NCBI GenBank assembly: GCA_963930955.1
Contig: OZ006967.1
Span: 2,728,001-2,792,000 of the forward strand
Direction: 5' to 3'
From: Scatomonas sp963930955
GTDB taxonomy: Bacteria > Bacillota > Clostridia > Lachnospirales > Lachnospiraceae
DNA length: 64,000 nucleotides
Part shown: in pieces, positions 49,262-58,686 of the stretch
How positions within the stretch are numbered: position 1 is the first letter of the stretch
Layout: the number at the start of each line of letters is the position of its first letter
Translations under genes and position numbers: made by a program
The notes under the pieces: generated by a model
Told to the model about the DNA's origin: nothing
Seen by the model: the letters and a program-made list of their open reading frames with translations, nothing else
Database searches by the model: none

Positions 49262-50263
49262 TCAGCGGTTCTCCTGCCGGGCTCCGCCTGCTTCTTCTGT
49301 TTCCGTTTTCCGCTCCCGGCGGCTCATCTCATAATCCATGCGCCGGATCCTTTCCTGGACGTCCTCCAGAAGCTTCCGGTTGGAGGCGATGAGATCCGCC
49401 TGCAGTCCGGAAATAAAGGTCTGAAAGCCCAGGATCATCAGGGTGCTGGCCAGGATCAGGGACTGAATATGGCCCGCGCTCTGTCCCATTCCCAGGTAGA
49501 CCAGGAAGCGGACCCCCAGAGCCAGGCCGGCGGCAAATACGATCCCGCCGATGATGGTAAAAAACCGCAGGGGCTTGTACATCATAAAGGCCCGGACAAT
49601 GGTCAGCAGGGATTTCTTTACATACCCGAACATGCTCTTGAACAGCCGGGATTCCCGGAGTTCCGGATTGGTGCGGATGGGTACGGAGGTAATGGCCATT
49701 TTCTCCCGCCCGGCCTGGACAATGGTTTCCAGGGTATAAGTATACTCATTGACCACGTTCATGCGCAGAGCCGCCTCCCGGCTGTAGGCCCGGAAGCCGC
49801 TGGGGGCGTCTGGGATCTGGGTCTTGGAAGCCTTCCGCACGGTCCAGCTGCCAAGATGCTGCAGTTTCTTTTTCAGGGGAGAGAAATGCTCCGTCTCGTC
49901 AATGGGCCGCTCCCCGATAACAATGTCCGCTTTTCCCTCCAGGATGGGACGCACCAGCTTTTCAATATCCTCCCCGCAGTACTGGTTATCCGCGTCGGTG
50001 TTGACGATAATATCGGCTCCGTTCCGCAGGCAGGCGTCCAGGCCGGCCATAAAGCCCTTGGCCAGGCCCCGGTTGCACTTAAAATTCACCACGTAGTTGA
50101 CCCCCCATTTCCGGGCCACTTCTACGGTATTATCCTTGCTGCCGTCGTTGATGATCAGGTATTCGATCTCATCAATGCCCTGGATCTGCCTGGGCAGATC
50201 GTTCAGGGCAATCTGCAGGGTTTCCGCTTCATTGTAGCAGGGGACCTGAATGATCAGCTTCAT
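49262..50263 (-). CDS. GT2 glycosyltransferase with C-terminal membrane helices (DPM1/GtrB-like)
   Basis: 333 residues. The GT-A domain (1-230) has IIQVPCYNEAETLQIALNDL, INDGSKDNTVEVA, and VNTDADNQY as the DxD site. Two membrane helices at about 237-258 and 265-285 and a charged tail follow. Proteins of this type commonly move a sugar from a nucleotide to undecaprenyl phosphate, to be used by outer-face transferases such as the YfhO- and DUF2142-type proteins nearby. Its promoter with an extended -10 box lies at 50318-50347, so it can be expressed apart from the upstream flippase operon. Confidence 0.87.
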   Translation of the reverse strand: MKLIIQVPCYNEAETLQIALNDLPRQIQGIDEIEYLIINDGSKDNTVEVARKWGVNYVVNFKCNRGLAKGFMAGLDACLRNGADIIVNTDADNQYCGEDIEKLVRPILEGKADIVIGERPIDETEHFSPLKKKLQHLGSWTVRKASKTQIPDAPSGFRAYSREAALRMNVVNEYTYTLETIVQAGREKMAITSVPIRTNPELRESRLFKSMFGYVKKSLLTIVRAFMMYKPLRFFTIIGGIVFAAGLALGVRFLVYLGMGQSAGHIQSLILASTLMILGFQTFISGLQADLIASNRKLLEDVQERIRRMDYEMSRRERKTETEEAGGARQENR

Positions 50264-50317
50264 CTTATTCCACTCCTTTTAAGGGTTCTTTCTCTGTATG
50301 TTTCCCACATCTTTGCA

Positions 50318-50347
50318 AGTATAGCATAGAACCTGGCGGGGGCGCAA
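50318..50347 (-). promoter_or_regulatory. Promoter of the DPM1-like glycosyltransferase gene
   Basis: Minus strand TTGCGC (50342-50347), 18-nt spacer, TATACT (50318-50323) preceded by TGC, an extended -10. Confidence 0.62.
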
Positions 50348-50357
50348 TTTAAATTTC

Positions 50358-52856
50358 CTAATTATTTAAAAATTTTGTAACATCTGCTACATAAATATAC
50401 TCGGAAAGGCTGGAACCGCCGGTTCCGTCAGGCTGGTAATGCTCCCGCTGCAGGAATACCTGGATCCTTCCCTGCTCTTTCCAGAGGGTCAGGTCCAGCA
50501 CCGGCTCCCACTCTTCCAGAGACTCACCTGTAAGGTCAATCATCTCTTCCGTGAAGATCTCCCGGCCGTTTACAGTGAGTCTGGCCAGGGAAGCCCTTGA
50601 GCCCCGCTCCTCATCCCGGAAGAACACCAGAAGCTCCGCTTCCTCCCCGGCTCCCCGGACTAAGATCTGGGGCCGGGCGCAGGGCAGCTGCCGGGTTCCC
50701 CCGCCGGAGAGCTGAAAATCCGTAGTCCGGATATCCGTATTGTAAATGATCCACTGACTGCCCGTATCCCGGAGGATATTGTACTGGACCACTCCGTCCA
50801 CCCGCCAGTAGGAAATAATGTAGGGCAGATCCTTGTCGTCCACGGTCATAGAGGTCTGATTGATCAGGGCGCTGCCCTGGGGGATCTGGCAGATGGTCTC
50901 CGCTCTATCTTCCGTCAAAGGCAGGGCGCAGGCTTCTCCCCGGGAATTTTCAAAGGTTTCCCCGGAAGCGTCGCAGGACACCGCATAGGACATGTTATAA
51001 TTTGTGGAAACGTCCTCCGTCTCTCTCCAGACCCAGCTGATGTGAAGGCGGCCGGCGCTGTCCACGCAGGCCTGCCAGTAGGGAGACCGCTCTCCTTCCC
51101 CGGAAATCAGATTATCCTGAAGCCGGGTCCATCTGCGTCTGGCCGAATCGTAATGATTCAGCACCAGATCCCCGTCCCCGGAACTTCCGCTGCGGTAAAG
51201 GAAAAACAGGTCCCCGGAAGGCTGCATGTAAAATTCCGGATAGGTAACCTGATCCTCTCCTGTGCCGATCATGCCGGTTCTCCTAAGCCGCAGGCTTCCC
51301 GGCTGATCCGACACGGCATAGTTCAGGGCCCCGGCGTGACGGCTCCAGGCCATGTGCAGATAGCCCCGGCCGTCCACCGCAATAGAGATTGCGTTGTGGG
51401 CGTCGGTTATGTCTCCCTGAAAACCGGTCCAGCTATATTCCCAGTCCCCCTGGTTGATCCTTTTGGCCAGCACCAGATTGCCCGCGTAATCATACCAGGC
51501 GCAGTACTGCAGAAGGTTCCCCTGGGAATCCTCCCAGGAGGTTACCGCGTTTTTCCGGAAGGAAACGGAATTCACCGCGTTTCCCGCAAAGCCCTGCAGC
51601 AGGCGGCTGTACTGAAATCCCCGGGACTGATTGAAGGACAGATCCGAAGCCTCCCCCGTCTCCAGCTTTTCTCCCCGGTCCGCCCCCTGCCAGTTTCCCA
51701 CATAGACGGTATCCGAGGCTTTTCCGTAGGCCAGCACCGCATCCGCTTCTCCGCCGGAAAGGCTGTTTTTAATATAGTAGAGATTGTCCCGGCGGACGCA
51801 GAGGGTATCCACTCCGTCTCCGTCCCAGTCTCCCGCCAGCACTGTGTCCCCCGGCTTTCCGTAGGCTACTACCACATCCGCTTCCCCGCCGTGAAAACTG
51901 TTCTGAATATAGTAGAGATTATCCCGGCGGACGCAGAGGGTATCTACCCCGTCTCCGTCCCAGTCTCCTGCGTACACCTGATCCCCCGGCTTTCCGTAGG
52001 CAATGGTCAGATCCGCCTCGCCCCCGGAGAGACTGTTCTGAAAATAATACGTATTGCCCCGGCGGACGCAGAGGGTATCCACTCCGTCTCCATGCCAGTC
52101 TCCCACGTACACCTGGTCCCCGGGACGGCCGTATGCAATGGTCAGATCCGCTTCCCTGCCGGAGATGCTGTTTTTAAAATAGTACAGATTATCCCGGCGG
52201 ACGCAGAGGGTATCCTGCCAGTCTCCGTTCCAGTCTCCCACCAGCACCTGATCCCCGGGACGGCCGTAGCCCACTACCTGATCCGCTTCTCCGCCGGAGA
52301 TGGAATATTTAAAATAATATACATTGTCCCGGCGGACTGCCAGGGTATCCGGAGCAATACGGACTTCTTCTCCGCCGCTGACGGTTCCCTTTTCAAAGCT
52401 CTGGCTGAGACCGCCGTCGGTCCGGGTCTGTTCTCCTAAGGGGGCTCCCAGACTCTCCAGTCCTCCGGAGGCCAGATAAAGATTCAGCAGGGGAAGGGTT
52501 ACTCCGTAGGTTCCGTATTCCGAGGAAAAAATCATCCCCCGGGTATATTCCTGCAAAACTACGCCGGTGCTGGCAACATAGGTGCCGGAAACCGGATCTC
52601 CGAACACCTGCCGGCCGCCTTTGGTCTGGTAGCAGTCCTGGATCTCGGCGCTTGGTTCCCCGGACTCCAGGGAAAACCCCGAGTCGTAGGGGGCAAACAC
52701 ATCCTCCTGGCTGCCCAGGGTTTCCGGGGTGATCCCCCTGCCCTGTCCCCATACTACGTATTCCTCACCGGTCTCTGCCCGGCAGTCCCCGGCGCAAAAC
52801 CCTAGGCTTACCGCCGTTGCCAGAAATACCCGGAGTGCTTTCTTTCCTGCTTTCAT
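50358..52856 (-). CDS. Secreted protein with FG-GAP-like repeats and BNR_4-like propeller
   Basis: 832 residues with signal peptide 1-27. Residues 70-160 resemble LGFP-type wall-binding repeats (QVFGDPVSGTYVAS, LESLGAPLGE). Five 45-residue repeats follow at about 170-395, each with a GDWDGDGVDTLCVRRDN block and YYFKNSLSGGEAD. The acidic block resembles calcium-binding FG-GAP loops, but the conserved Cys and Arg-Arg are unusual. The last 410 residues (from AHNAISIAVDGRGYLHMAWSRHAGALNYAVSD) look like a BNR_4-type beta-propeller, a fold found in sialidase- and polysaccharide-lyase-like proteins. It overlaps the flippase stop by 4 bp, so it is probably made with the glycan it may bind or process. 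Enzymatic function is unproven. Confidence 0.8.
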   Translation of the reverse strand: MKAGKKALRVFLATAVSLGFCAGDCRAETGEEYVVWGQGRGITPETLGSQEDVFAPYDSGFSLESGEPSAEIQDCYQTKGGRQVFGDPVSGTYVASTGVVLQEYTRGMIFSSEYGTYGVTLPLLNLYLASGGLESLGAPLGEQTRTDGGLSQSFEKGTVSGGEEVRIAPDTLAVRRDNVYYFKYSISGGEADQVVGYGRPGDQVLVGDWNGDWQDTLCVRRDNLYYFKNSISGREADLTIAYGRPGDQVYVGDWHGDGVDTLCVRRGNTYYFQNSLSGGEADLTIAYGKPGDQVYAGDWDGDGVDTLCVRRDNLYYIQNSFHGGEADVVVAYGKPGDTVLAGDWDGDGVDTLCVRRDNLYYIKNSLSGGEADAVLAYGKASDTVYVGNWQGADRGEKLETGEASDLSFNQSRGFQYSRLLQGFAGNAVNSVSFRKNAVTSWEDSQGNLLQYCAWYDYAGNLVLAKRINQGDWEYSWTGFQGDITDAHNAISIAVDGRGYLHMAWSRHAGALNYAVSDQPGSLRLRRTGMIGTGEDQVTYPEFYMQPSGDLFFLYRSGSSGDGDLVLNHYDSARRRWTRLQDNLISGEGERSPYWQACVDSAGRLHISWVWRETEDVSTNYNMSYAVSCDASGETFENSRGEACALPLTEDRAETICQIPQGSALINQTSMTVDDKDLPYIISYWRVDGVVQYNILRDTGSQWIIYNTDIRTTDFQLSGGGTRQLPCARPQILVRGAGEEAELLVFFRDEERGSRASLARLTVNGREIFTEEMIDLTGESLEEWEPVLDLTLWKEQGRIQVFLQREHYQPDGTGGSSLSEYIYVADVTKFLNN
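51660..52350 (-). repeat. 135-bp coding tandem repeat
   Basis: The GACGCAGAGGGTATC block (GACTGCCAGGGTATC in the last) recurs exactly every 135 bp (51795, 51930, 52065, 52200, 52335), giving five 45-residue units. Two more divergent units are in the amidase gene near 42790-43030. Confidence 0.9.
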
Positions 52857-54142
52857 TGGTTGCTCCCCTCTTTTATTTTTCTGCGTCTTTTTTCTATTTT
52901 TTCGATCACCAGAATGTAGGCCAGAAAGATCAGGGCCAGCACCGTGACCGCGGCGGTGTAAAACAGGGAAATCCCCAGGATCCCCCCATCCCCCGCCACT
53001 TTTTTTCCAAAGAGCAGGAAGCCCAGACTGATAAACAGATATCCCCAGACCAGATGCTTCTGGTAGCGGGTAACGGTGATCACCATGGTAAAAAAATTAA
53101 TCAGGGCTACCATGCCGCCCCCCAGGAGCAGGATGATCAGTTCTCTCCGGTACTGGGACAGATCCACCCCGTACATGGCGGAGAGTACCGGGATCCCCAG
53201 CAGGGCCCCGGCAGCCATAGCCAGAGCCGTCAGTCCCGCCACAAACAGCACCTGCCGGAAGATCAGCCGCCAGAACCTGGGCAGCTGTCCCTGATGCCAC
53301 AAAACCGCCAGCTTGTTGATCATGGGCTGATAGATGAAGGTGCTGAGGAGGCTGATCACAAATACCGGCATAAAAATATAATTAAACTGCGCCTGTTCCT
53401 GGCTGGAAAGCACCACGTCAATGGAATACTTGGGCGCATTGGCCACATAGGCCATTAAAAAGGTGGACACAAAAATGGGCAGACAGTCCCCCAGCAGACG
53501 GCGGATCCCTCCCGGGGTCCTGCCCCTGGTCCAGGTCAGCACCCGGCTTTTCATTACCGTCCCGTTGAGCCAGAGGGCCAGCAGAATGGTGGTAGCCAGA
53601 CAGACTGCCGCCGTCAGGATCAGATTGCGGACCCATGCGTAAAGGACCATAAATTCCACAATATAGACCAGCAGCCGCAGGGTCCAGATCTTTCCGGCTA
53701 TATCCAGCCGCCGGTGCTGCTGGAACATACCGTGAAATACATCCTCAAAGGCGTCCACCGCCTTGGCTCCGCAGATCAGAAAAACCACTATGGATTTCTC
53801 CGGATCATAGGCTCCGGAAGCTGTCTGTACGCCTATGTAGGCCAGAGCAGCCGCCTCCATGGCGGCGGTGCTGATCCACCGGGCTCCCAGATAGTCCCGG
53901 AAGGAAAACTGTTCCTTTACGTCCGACACCTGATACTGCCGGACTCCATATTTTCCGATCATGATCAGCAGGTTGGCAATGGCGTAGGCGATCACGAAAT
54001 TTCCCGCGTCCGTCACTCCGTCAATACGGGAGATCACCATAAGGATGATCACCGTCTGAAAAGAATTCAGCATGGCGGAAGCAGAATTCCAGAAATAGGC
54101 GGCCTTCTCCACATCCCTGCTTTCTGTTAAAAACTTTTTAAT
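52853..54142 (-). CDS. Polysaccharide flippase (Wzx/MATE-like)
   Basis: About 429 residues, twelve predicted membrane helices in the oligosaccharide flippase family: KAAYFWNSASAMLNSFQTVIILMVISRIDG, GKYGVRQYQVSD, CGAKAVDAFEDVFHGMFQQHRRLDIAGK. It should flip lipid-linked repeat units. The frame is open back to an ATG at 54184, but that codon lies inside the terminator hairpin of the previous gene and has no good site. Downstream, AGGAG at 54151-54155 stands 8 nt before an in-frame ATT (54140-54142) that gives IKKFLTESRDVEKAAYFW. No ATG, GTG or TTG with a proper site exists between, so an ATT start is likely. The stop overlaps the BNR_4-like gene by 4 bp. Confidence 0.82.
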   Translation of the reverse strand: MKKFLTESRDVEKAAYFWNSASAMLNSFQTVIILMVISRIDGVTDAGNFVIAYAIANLLIMIGKYGVRQYQVSDVKEQFSFRDYLGARWISTAAMEAAALAYIGVQTASGAYDPEKSIVVFLICGAKAVDAFEDVFHGMFQQHRRLDIAGKIWTLRLLVYIVEFMVLYAWVRNLILTAAVCLATTILLALWLNGTVMKSRVLTWTRGRTPGGIRRLLGDCLPIFVSTFLMAYVANAPKYSIDVVLSSQEQAQFNYIFMPVFVISLLSTFIYQPMINKLAVLWHQGQLPRFWRLIFRQVLFVAGLTALAMAAGALLGIPVLSAMYGVDLSQYRRELIILLLGGGMVALINFFTMVITVTRYQKHLVWGYLFISLGFLLFGKKVAGDGGILGISLFYTAAVTVLALIFLAYILVIEKIEKRRRKIKEGSNQ

Positions 54143-54166
54143 ACTATCAACTCCTGTCGCGCAAAA

Positions 54167-54211
54167 GGGGTGCCGCAAAATCATCTGTCAAAGATGATTC
54201 AGCGGCACCCC
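54167..54211 (-). terminator. Terminator of the L,D-transpeptidase gene
   Basis: GGGGTGCCGC (54167-54176) pairs with GCGGCACCCC (54202-54211), and AATCATCT pairs with AGATGATT inside. On the minus strand it is followed by TTTTGCG. It lies 14 nt after the stop codon. Confidence 0.82.
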
Positions 54212-54225
54212 CCTCTGATTTTTGT

Positions 54226-56544
54226 TTATGAATAGGTGGGATCCGGTCCGTAGGCTCCGCCGGTCCAGGCGTAGCGGACGCCCGACATGGGGGCTCCCAG
54301 ATTGTCCCCGATCCGCACAGTGGTGCCGGAATCCACGTTATAGTAGATCCACTTGGCGTCGCAGGCAGCCAGCCGCACACAGCCGTGGGACTGCGGCGTA
54401 CCCAGCATATTAAAGTCGTAGGAGGATACGGTCTGCAGATCCGAAGTACTGCTGCCCACACCGTGGAAATACACAGCTCCGTAGATCTGGGACACATAGG
54501 GAGCGTAGCTCACATAATCGTCCCCTACCATCTGCTTGTAGGTAACCTGCCAGCCGATGCTGTAGGTACCTGCCTCGGTAAGGCTGATGGGATTTCCCAC
54601 AGAGCAGAGCATGGCCTTGATGGGCGTATCGTAGGAGCCGGTAGAGGAATTGTAGCCGTAAATGGTTACCAGGCCTCTGGTCCGGTCTACGGTAATATAC
54701 TTGCTGGAGGGATTGAAGATAGAGGAAACATCGTTGAGCACATTGCCGTCTTTATCCTTGTATCTCCGGTAGCCCCCCTGGTAGAACCAGCCTTCCTCAT
54801 TCTTCCGGTAGGCGTTGTCCATATTGCCCGGAGGGGTGGTATCCTTAGCCTGCACCAGGATCTGCACCGCCTGGGCTCCGTATTTAAAGCCGGTGGTGCC
54901 CGCCATGGCCCCGTTCTTGGCCCAGCCCAGCCAGCCTACCTTGTCGCTGTGGACCCGATACCAGATGTCGTAATACTGAGCGGCTCCGCCGGTAAGCTGG
55001 AACTGCACCGCCTCGATTTGCAGGCCGCTTCCCCCGTTGCCGGCAGAGGCTCCGTCGCTGACATAGTTCAGCCAGCCATCCTGGCTGACATGGACCCGGT
55101 ACTGGATCCCCAGGCCTTCCATGTCCGTTACAGTCGCCTGCAGGGCTTCTATAGACAGCTTCTGGCCGGTGGTGCCCGCAGTGCCTCCGTTGATCACCGC
55201 GTTCTGCCAGCCGTTGTTGGCTACGTAGGCCTTATAATGCACAACCGGTTTTTTGATATAGGTGCCGTCCAGGCTGCCGGGAACGATGCTGTCCTTTACG
55301 GCCACCCGGATCTCCACCGCCTGGATCCCGAAGCGGAAGCCCTCAGTGCCGGCGGTCTGGCCGTTCTTGGCCCAGCCCAGCCAGCCCACTTTATCGCTGT
55401 GGACCCGATACCAGATATCGTAGTACTGGGCGGCCTCTCCGGTAAGCTGGATCTTCAGAGCCTCGATGGGCTTGGCCTGCCCGGTAGTTCCCGCAGTGGC
55501 TCCGTCATAAACCGGATCCATCCAGCCGATGTCGCTGACATGGGCCTGATACTGGATGCCCACGCCCTCCATGCCGGTGACGGTGGCCTGCATGGCTTCT
55601 ATGGACAGCTTCTGCCCGGTAGTGCCGGACATGGCCCCGTCGATCACAGCGTTCTGCCAGCCGATCTTGCTGACATGGACCTTATAATGAGAGATAATGC
55701 GGTTGATGTTGGCTCCCTCCGTGGATCCCGGCGCAGGACTGTCCTTTTCCTGGATCCGGACTTCCAGAGCCTGCATGCCGTAGCGGAGACCGGTGGTTCC
55801 CGCCACTCCTCCGTTCCGGGTCCAGCCCAGCCAGCCGGCCTTGTCGCTGTGAACCCGGTACCATACATCGTAATTCTCCGCCTTTTCTCCGGTAAGCTCG
55901 ATCTGAATGGCTTCCATATTATTGCCTGCCCCCACCTGTCCGGCGGAAGCTCCATCGCTGGCGTAATCCAGCCATCCCACATCACTCATATGTACCCGGT
56001 AACGAATGCCCAGGCCTTCCACACCTTCTGTCTTCAGCTCTACCGCTTCCAGAAAAAGCTTCTGCCCGGTGGTGCCGGATGTGGCCCCGTCCGCTACGTA
56101 ATCCTGCCAGCCCTGGGTCCGCACATAAGAACGGTAGCTGGCGGAAACCGCCTCCACCACCGGGGTGGGGGTGGGAGTTGCGGTGGCTGTAGGCTCCGGT
56201 GTTGGAGTCTCCGTGGGTTCCGCCCCAGGGGTCTCTGTAGGTTCCGCCGCGGGGGTATCCGTGGGTTCCTCCGTGGGGGTATCCGTGGGCTCCGCCCCGG
56301 GAGTCTCTGTAGGTTCCGGCACAAGGGTCTCTGTGGGTTCCTCCGTGGGTTCCCCTGTCACCGGCGGTTCCGGCGCGGGCGTTTCTGTTGCCGCCGGGGT
56401 ATCCGCAGGTTCCCCTTCTTCCGCGTATGTCCCGGCAGTGACCTGAGGCTCCCCGCTTCCCGGATCCGGCGCCGCCGAAACCAGGCTGCTGCCCCCAAGG
56501 ATCATGGCCGCGGCCAGGGCAAAGGCCAAAATTCTCTTCTTCAA
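54226..56544 (-). CDS. L,D-transpeptidase with ChW repeats
   Basis: 772 residues starting with TTG at 56542-56544, supported by AAGGTG 8 nt upstream and a signal peptide (1-24). A Pro/Thr/Glu stalk spans about 30-130. About nine clostridial hydrophobic-W (ChW) repeats at 135-575 follow (GWQDYVADGATSGTTGQKLFLEAVEL, GWLGWTRNGGVAGTTGLRYGMQALEV), with several triplets nearly identical. The YkuD domain at about 620-765 has YFHGVGSS and TPQSHGCVRLAACDA, whose Cys is the nucleophile. It should make 3-3 crosslinks in peptidoglycan or attach proteins, with the ChW repeats binding the surface. It is monocistronic, with its own promoter and terminator. Confidence 0.9.
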   Translation of the reverse strand: MKKRILAFALAAAMILGGSSLVSAAPDPGSGEPQVTAGTYAEEGEPADTPAATETPAPEPPVTGEPTEEPTETLVPEPTETPGAEPTDTPTEEPTDTPAAEPTETPGAEPTETPTPEPTATATPTPTPVVEAVSASYRSYVRTQGWQDYVADGATSGTTGQKLFLEAVELKTEGVEGLGIRYRVHMSDVGWLDYASDGASAGQVGAGNNMEAIQIELTGEKAENYDVWYRVHSDKAGWLGWTRNGGVAGTTGLRYGMQALEVRIQEKDSPAPGSTEGANINRIISHYKVHVSKIGWQNAVIDGAMSGTTGQKLSIEAMQATVTGMEGVGIQYQAHVSDIGWMDPVYDGATAGTTGQAKPIEALKIQLTGEAAQYYDIWYRVHSDKVGWLGWAKNGQTAGTEGFRFGIQAVEIRVAVKDSIVPGSLDGTYIKKPVVHYKAYVANNGWQNAVINGGTAGTTGQKLSIEALQATVTDMEGLGIQYRVHVSQDGWLNYVSDGASAGNGGSGLQIEAVQFQLTGGAAQYYDIWYRVHSDKVGWLGWAKNGAMAGTTGFKYGAQAVQILVQAKDTTPPGNMDNAYRKNEEGWFYQGGYRRYKDKDGNVLNDVSSIFNPSSKYITVDRTRGLVTIYGYNSSTGSYDTPIKAMLCSVGNPISLTEAGTYSIGWQVTYKQMVGDDYVSYAPYVSQIYGAVYFHGVGSSTSDLQTVSSYDFNMLGTPQSHGCVRLAACDAKWIYYNVDSGTTVRIGDNLGAPMSGVRYAWTGGAYGPDPTYS

Positions 56545-56596
56545 TTCCTATCACCTTCCCTCTGCGATCTGAGAACGTACTCTCTTCTGTTTCTTT

Positions 56597-56625
56597 ATTC
56601 TAGCAGAGACTTTCTCTGATTTCAA
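56597..56625 (-). promoter_or_regulatory. Promoter of the L,D-transpeptidase gene
   Basis: Minus strand TTGAAA (56620-56625), 17-nt spacer, TAGAAT (56597-56602), about 50 nt before the TTG start codon. Confidence 0.66.
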
Positions 56626-56659
56626 GACAGCAGTTTGCACAGAAATATTACGCAAAAAT

Positions 56660-56697
56660 CCCCGTACTTCCCGGCCGAAGCCGGCAGAAGTACGGGG
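56660..56697 (-). terminator. Terminator of the phosphoglycerol transferase operon
   Basis: CCCCGTACTTC (56660-56670) pairs with GAAGTACGGGG, with an inner CCGGC stem; ATTTTTG follows on the minus strand, 27 nt after the DUF2142-type stop codon. Confidence 0.82.
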
Positions 56698-56724
56698 AAA
56701 ACAGCCTTTGCTCCGGGCCTGGAT

Positions 56725-58686
56725 TTATCCCAGGGCATAGGTCAGGACAATGCAGGATGTGACCAGGTTCAGGCCCAGCACCGCCGGGACCATCCACCGG
56801 TTTGAAAGGCCGCCGGCCGCCACCCGTTTCGCCGGGGGCTTCACCGCCAGCAGAGCCGGCAGCAGCAGGGGCAGAAAATATCTTCCCTGAATGCCTTTGA
56901 TGACTTCGCTGTGATAAGCGGTCCACTGGACGTAAAGGCTGGCGCAGATGGCCAGGCTGATGAGAACCGTGGTTCCAAGAAGGACTCCCCGGGTATAGCC
57001 CCGGAAGGGCAGCCCGGCTATGTCGTTGTCCAGAAAGACATAGATCAGGATCAGAACAGCAAATACCACCAGCAGGGTAAAGCTGGTAGTGATGGTGAAC
57101 CAGCCCAGCTTCTCTCCCAGAATGGATTTCAGCATGCCGTCCCCGGTGGTGTCAAAGGTCTTCAGGATCGCTCCCAGGAAATCCGCCGGCGACCGGAGGA
57201 TATAGGAAACCTGGGCCGGGGAATCCACCCCGGGCTGGAACTCCGAAAGGAACCGGGAAGAGATCAGCAGCCAGGAGCCGCAGGTGGCTAGGCCCAGCCC
57301 TCCCGCTCCGAAAATATTCAGGACATATTTCTTTATGCCGCCGAAACGCTCTTTTGGGATCAGGAACAGCAGCAGGCACAGGGGGGCGTAGACCACCTTG
57401 CACTGGCAGAGGATGAAGACCATGGCGTACATCATCACATAGTGCCGAGCTTTCATGGGTTCTTTCCGGGTGAAACGCATGTGCAGCACAAAGGCTGTGA
57501 GAGCCGCAGCCAGAGAGAAGACAAAGGCGTCCGGCGACAGGGAATTGAACTGCTGCAGGCTCATAGGCAGCATGGCCAGAAGAAAGGCCAGATTCTTCCC
57601 TGCAGGCAGCCAGCGCAGGGCCAGAGCTACCAGCAGTCCGTTGACCAGCCAGTTGCAGATCCGCCCGGCGTAAGCCAATGTCAGCACCCGGTCCGTAAAC
57701 AGCTCCGCGATCCGGATGCCTGCAGCCTGGGGCAGATACGTACCCGGGGCATAGAGGGCAGTGTTGCCGAATCGGATAAACTGCGTGTCTTCTTCATCAA
57801 TCTCATACCGGGCCAGCTGCTTCAGATCGTACAGTTTCAGGTCCGCCATGTATCTGCCGCCGCCGAACTTGAGCGCCGCGGGAAGTTCTCCTCCCGCCCC
57901 GGATACTCCCTGGGCCTCTTCATCCGGATTCTGCTGGGAGATCAGCTGGCCTTCGGCGATCTGATACGCCCGCAGAAAATGATTTTCCTCATCCGGGGTG
58001 GTAAACATGGGCACGGAAACCAGCTGAAAAATCCCCATGGCCAGGTAGCATACCACAAACAGCCGGTGGATCTGCTTCCAGCCCCTGACCTGGATCAGCC
58101 AGAACAGCGCCGCCCAGACTGCCCCGGTAAAAGCAGCCACTATAAGGAACACCTGGCCGGTATCCACATTTTTCCGGATCAGGCTGAGACACAGCCGGGT
58201 GTTGGCTTTTTCTCCGCCGTTAATAAAAATACCTTCCTCCGGATGCTGATTGGTGCTGAGCAGGATGCCGGTGTCTTCCCCGGTTCCCAGCAGGCGGACT
58301 TCCAGTTCCGTTCCTTTTACCTGCTCCAGAGGCTCCTCCAGCACCAGCTTCATCTGAGTGCCCCGGTAAGAGTACTGGTCCGCGGACCATTCCTGGACCA
58401 GGGTTCCCTCCTGGTACAGCTGGATCTGCAGGATGCCGGTCTGGGCCTCGGGATCCTTCTGGGTCTGCAGGATCATTCCCTCCAGCCGCTCCTGCTCACA
58501 GTGGATAAATTCAGAAACCGTCATATCCCGGGTCATAGAGATACTCTCTCCGTTGGCGGCGGGCATGGCGGTTTTATCGGCCAGGGGCCTTTCTCTCAAA
58601 TAGAAGGCTTCCAGAGCCAGTATTACAAGAAGCAGAACCGCCCAGGGGATCAGCTTCCATTTCTTTACAGCGCGCAATCCTTTCAT
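56725..58686 (-). CDS. DUF2142-family membrane protein
   Basis: The ATG at 58686 (overlapping the upstream stop as ATGA, with GGGAAG upstream) gives 653 residues; a longer frame would overlap the glycosyltransferase. One helix at 13-30, an exported domain (about 40-175), then eleven or so helices with the family block SVPMFTTPDEENHFLRAYQIAEGQLI near 224-250. The acidic pair after PPDE/TPDE fits the GT-C-type catalytic loop. Such proteins are thought to be membrane glycosyltransferases using polyprenyl-phosphate sugars. The partner enzyme would be the DPM1-like gene directly upstream. The exported domain parallels the stand-alone protein at 40289-40894. Confidence 0.82.
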   Translation of the reverse strand: MKGLRAVKKWKLIPWAVLLLVILALEAFYLRERPLADKTAMPAANGESISMTRDMTVSEFIHCEQERLEGMILQTQKDPEAQTGILQIQLYQEGTLVQEWSADQYSYRGTQMKLVLEEPLEQVKGTELEVRLLGTGEDTGILLSTNQHPEEGIFINGGEKANTRLCLSLIRKNVDTGQVFLIVAAFTGAVWAALFWLIQVRGWKQIHRLFVVCYLAMGIFQLVSVPMFTTPDEENHFLRAYQIAEGQLISQQNPDEEAQGVSGAGGELPAALKFGGGRYMADLKLYDLKQLARYEIDEEDTQFIRFGNTALYAPGTYLPQAAGIRIAELFTDRVLTLAYAGRICNWLVNGLLVALALRWLPAGKNLAFLLAMLPMSLQQFNSLSPDAFVFSLAAALTAFVLHMRFTRKEPMKARHYVMMYAMVFILCQCKVVYAPLCLLLFLIPKERFGGIKKYVLNIFGAGGLGLATCGSWLLISSRFLSEFQPGVDSPAQVSYILRSPADFLGAILKTFDTTGDGMLKSILGEKLGWFTITTSFTLLVVFAVLILIYVFLDNDIAGLPFRGYTRGVLLGTTVLISLAICASLYVQWTAYHSEVIKGIQGRYFLPLLLPALLAVKPPAKRVAAGGLSNRWMVPAVLGLNLVTSCIVLTYALG

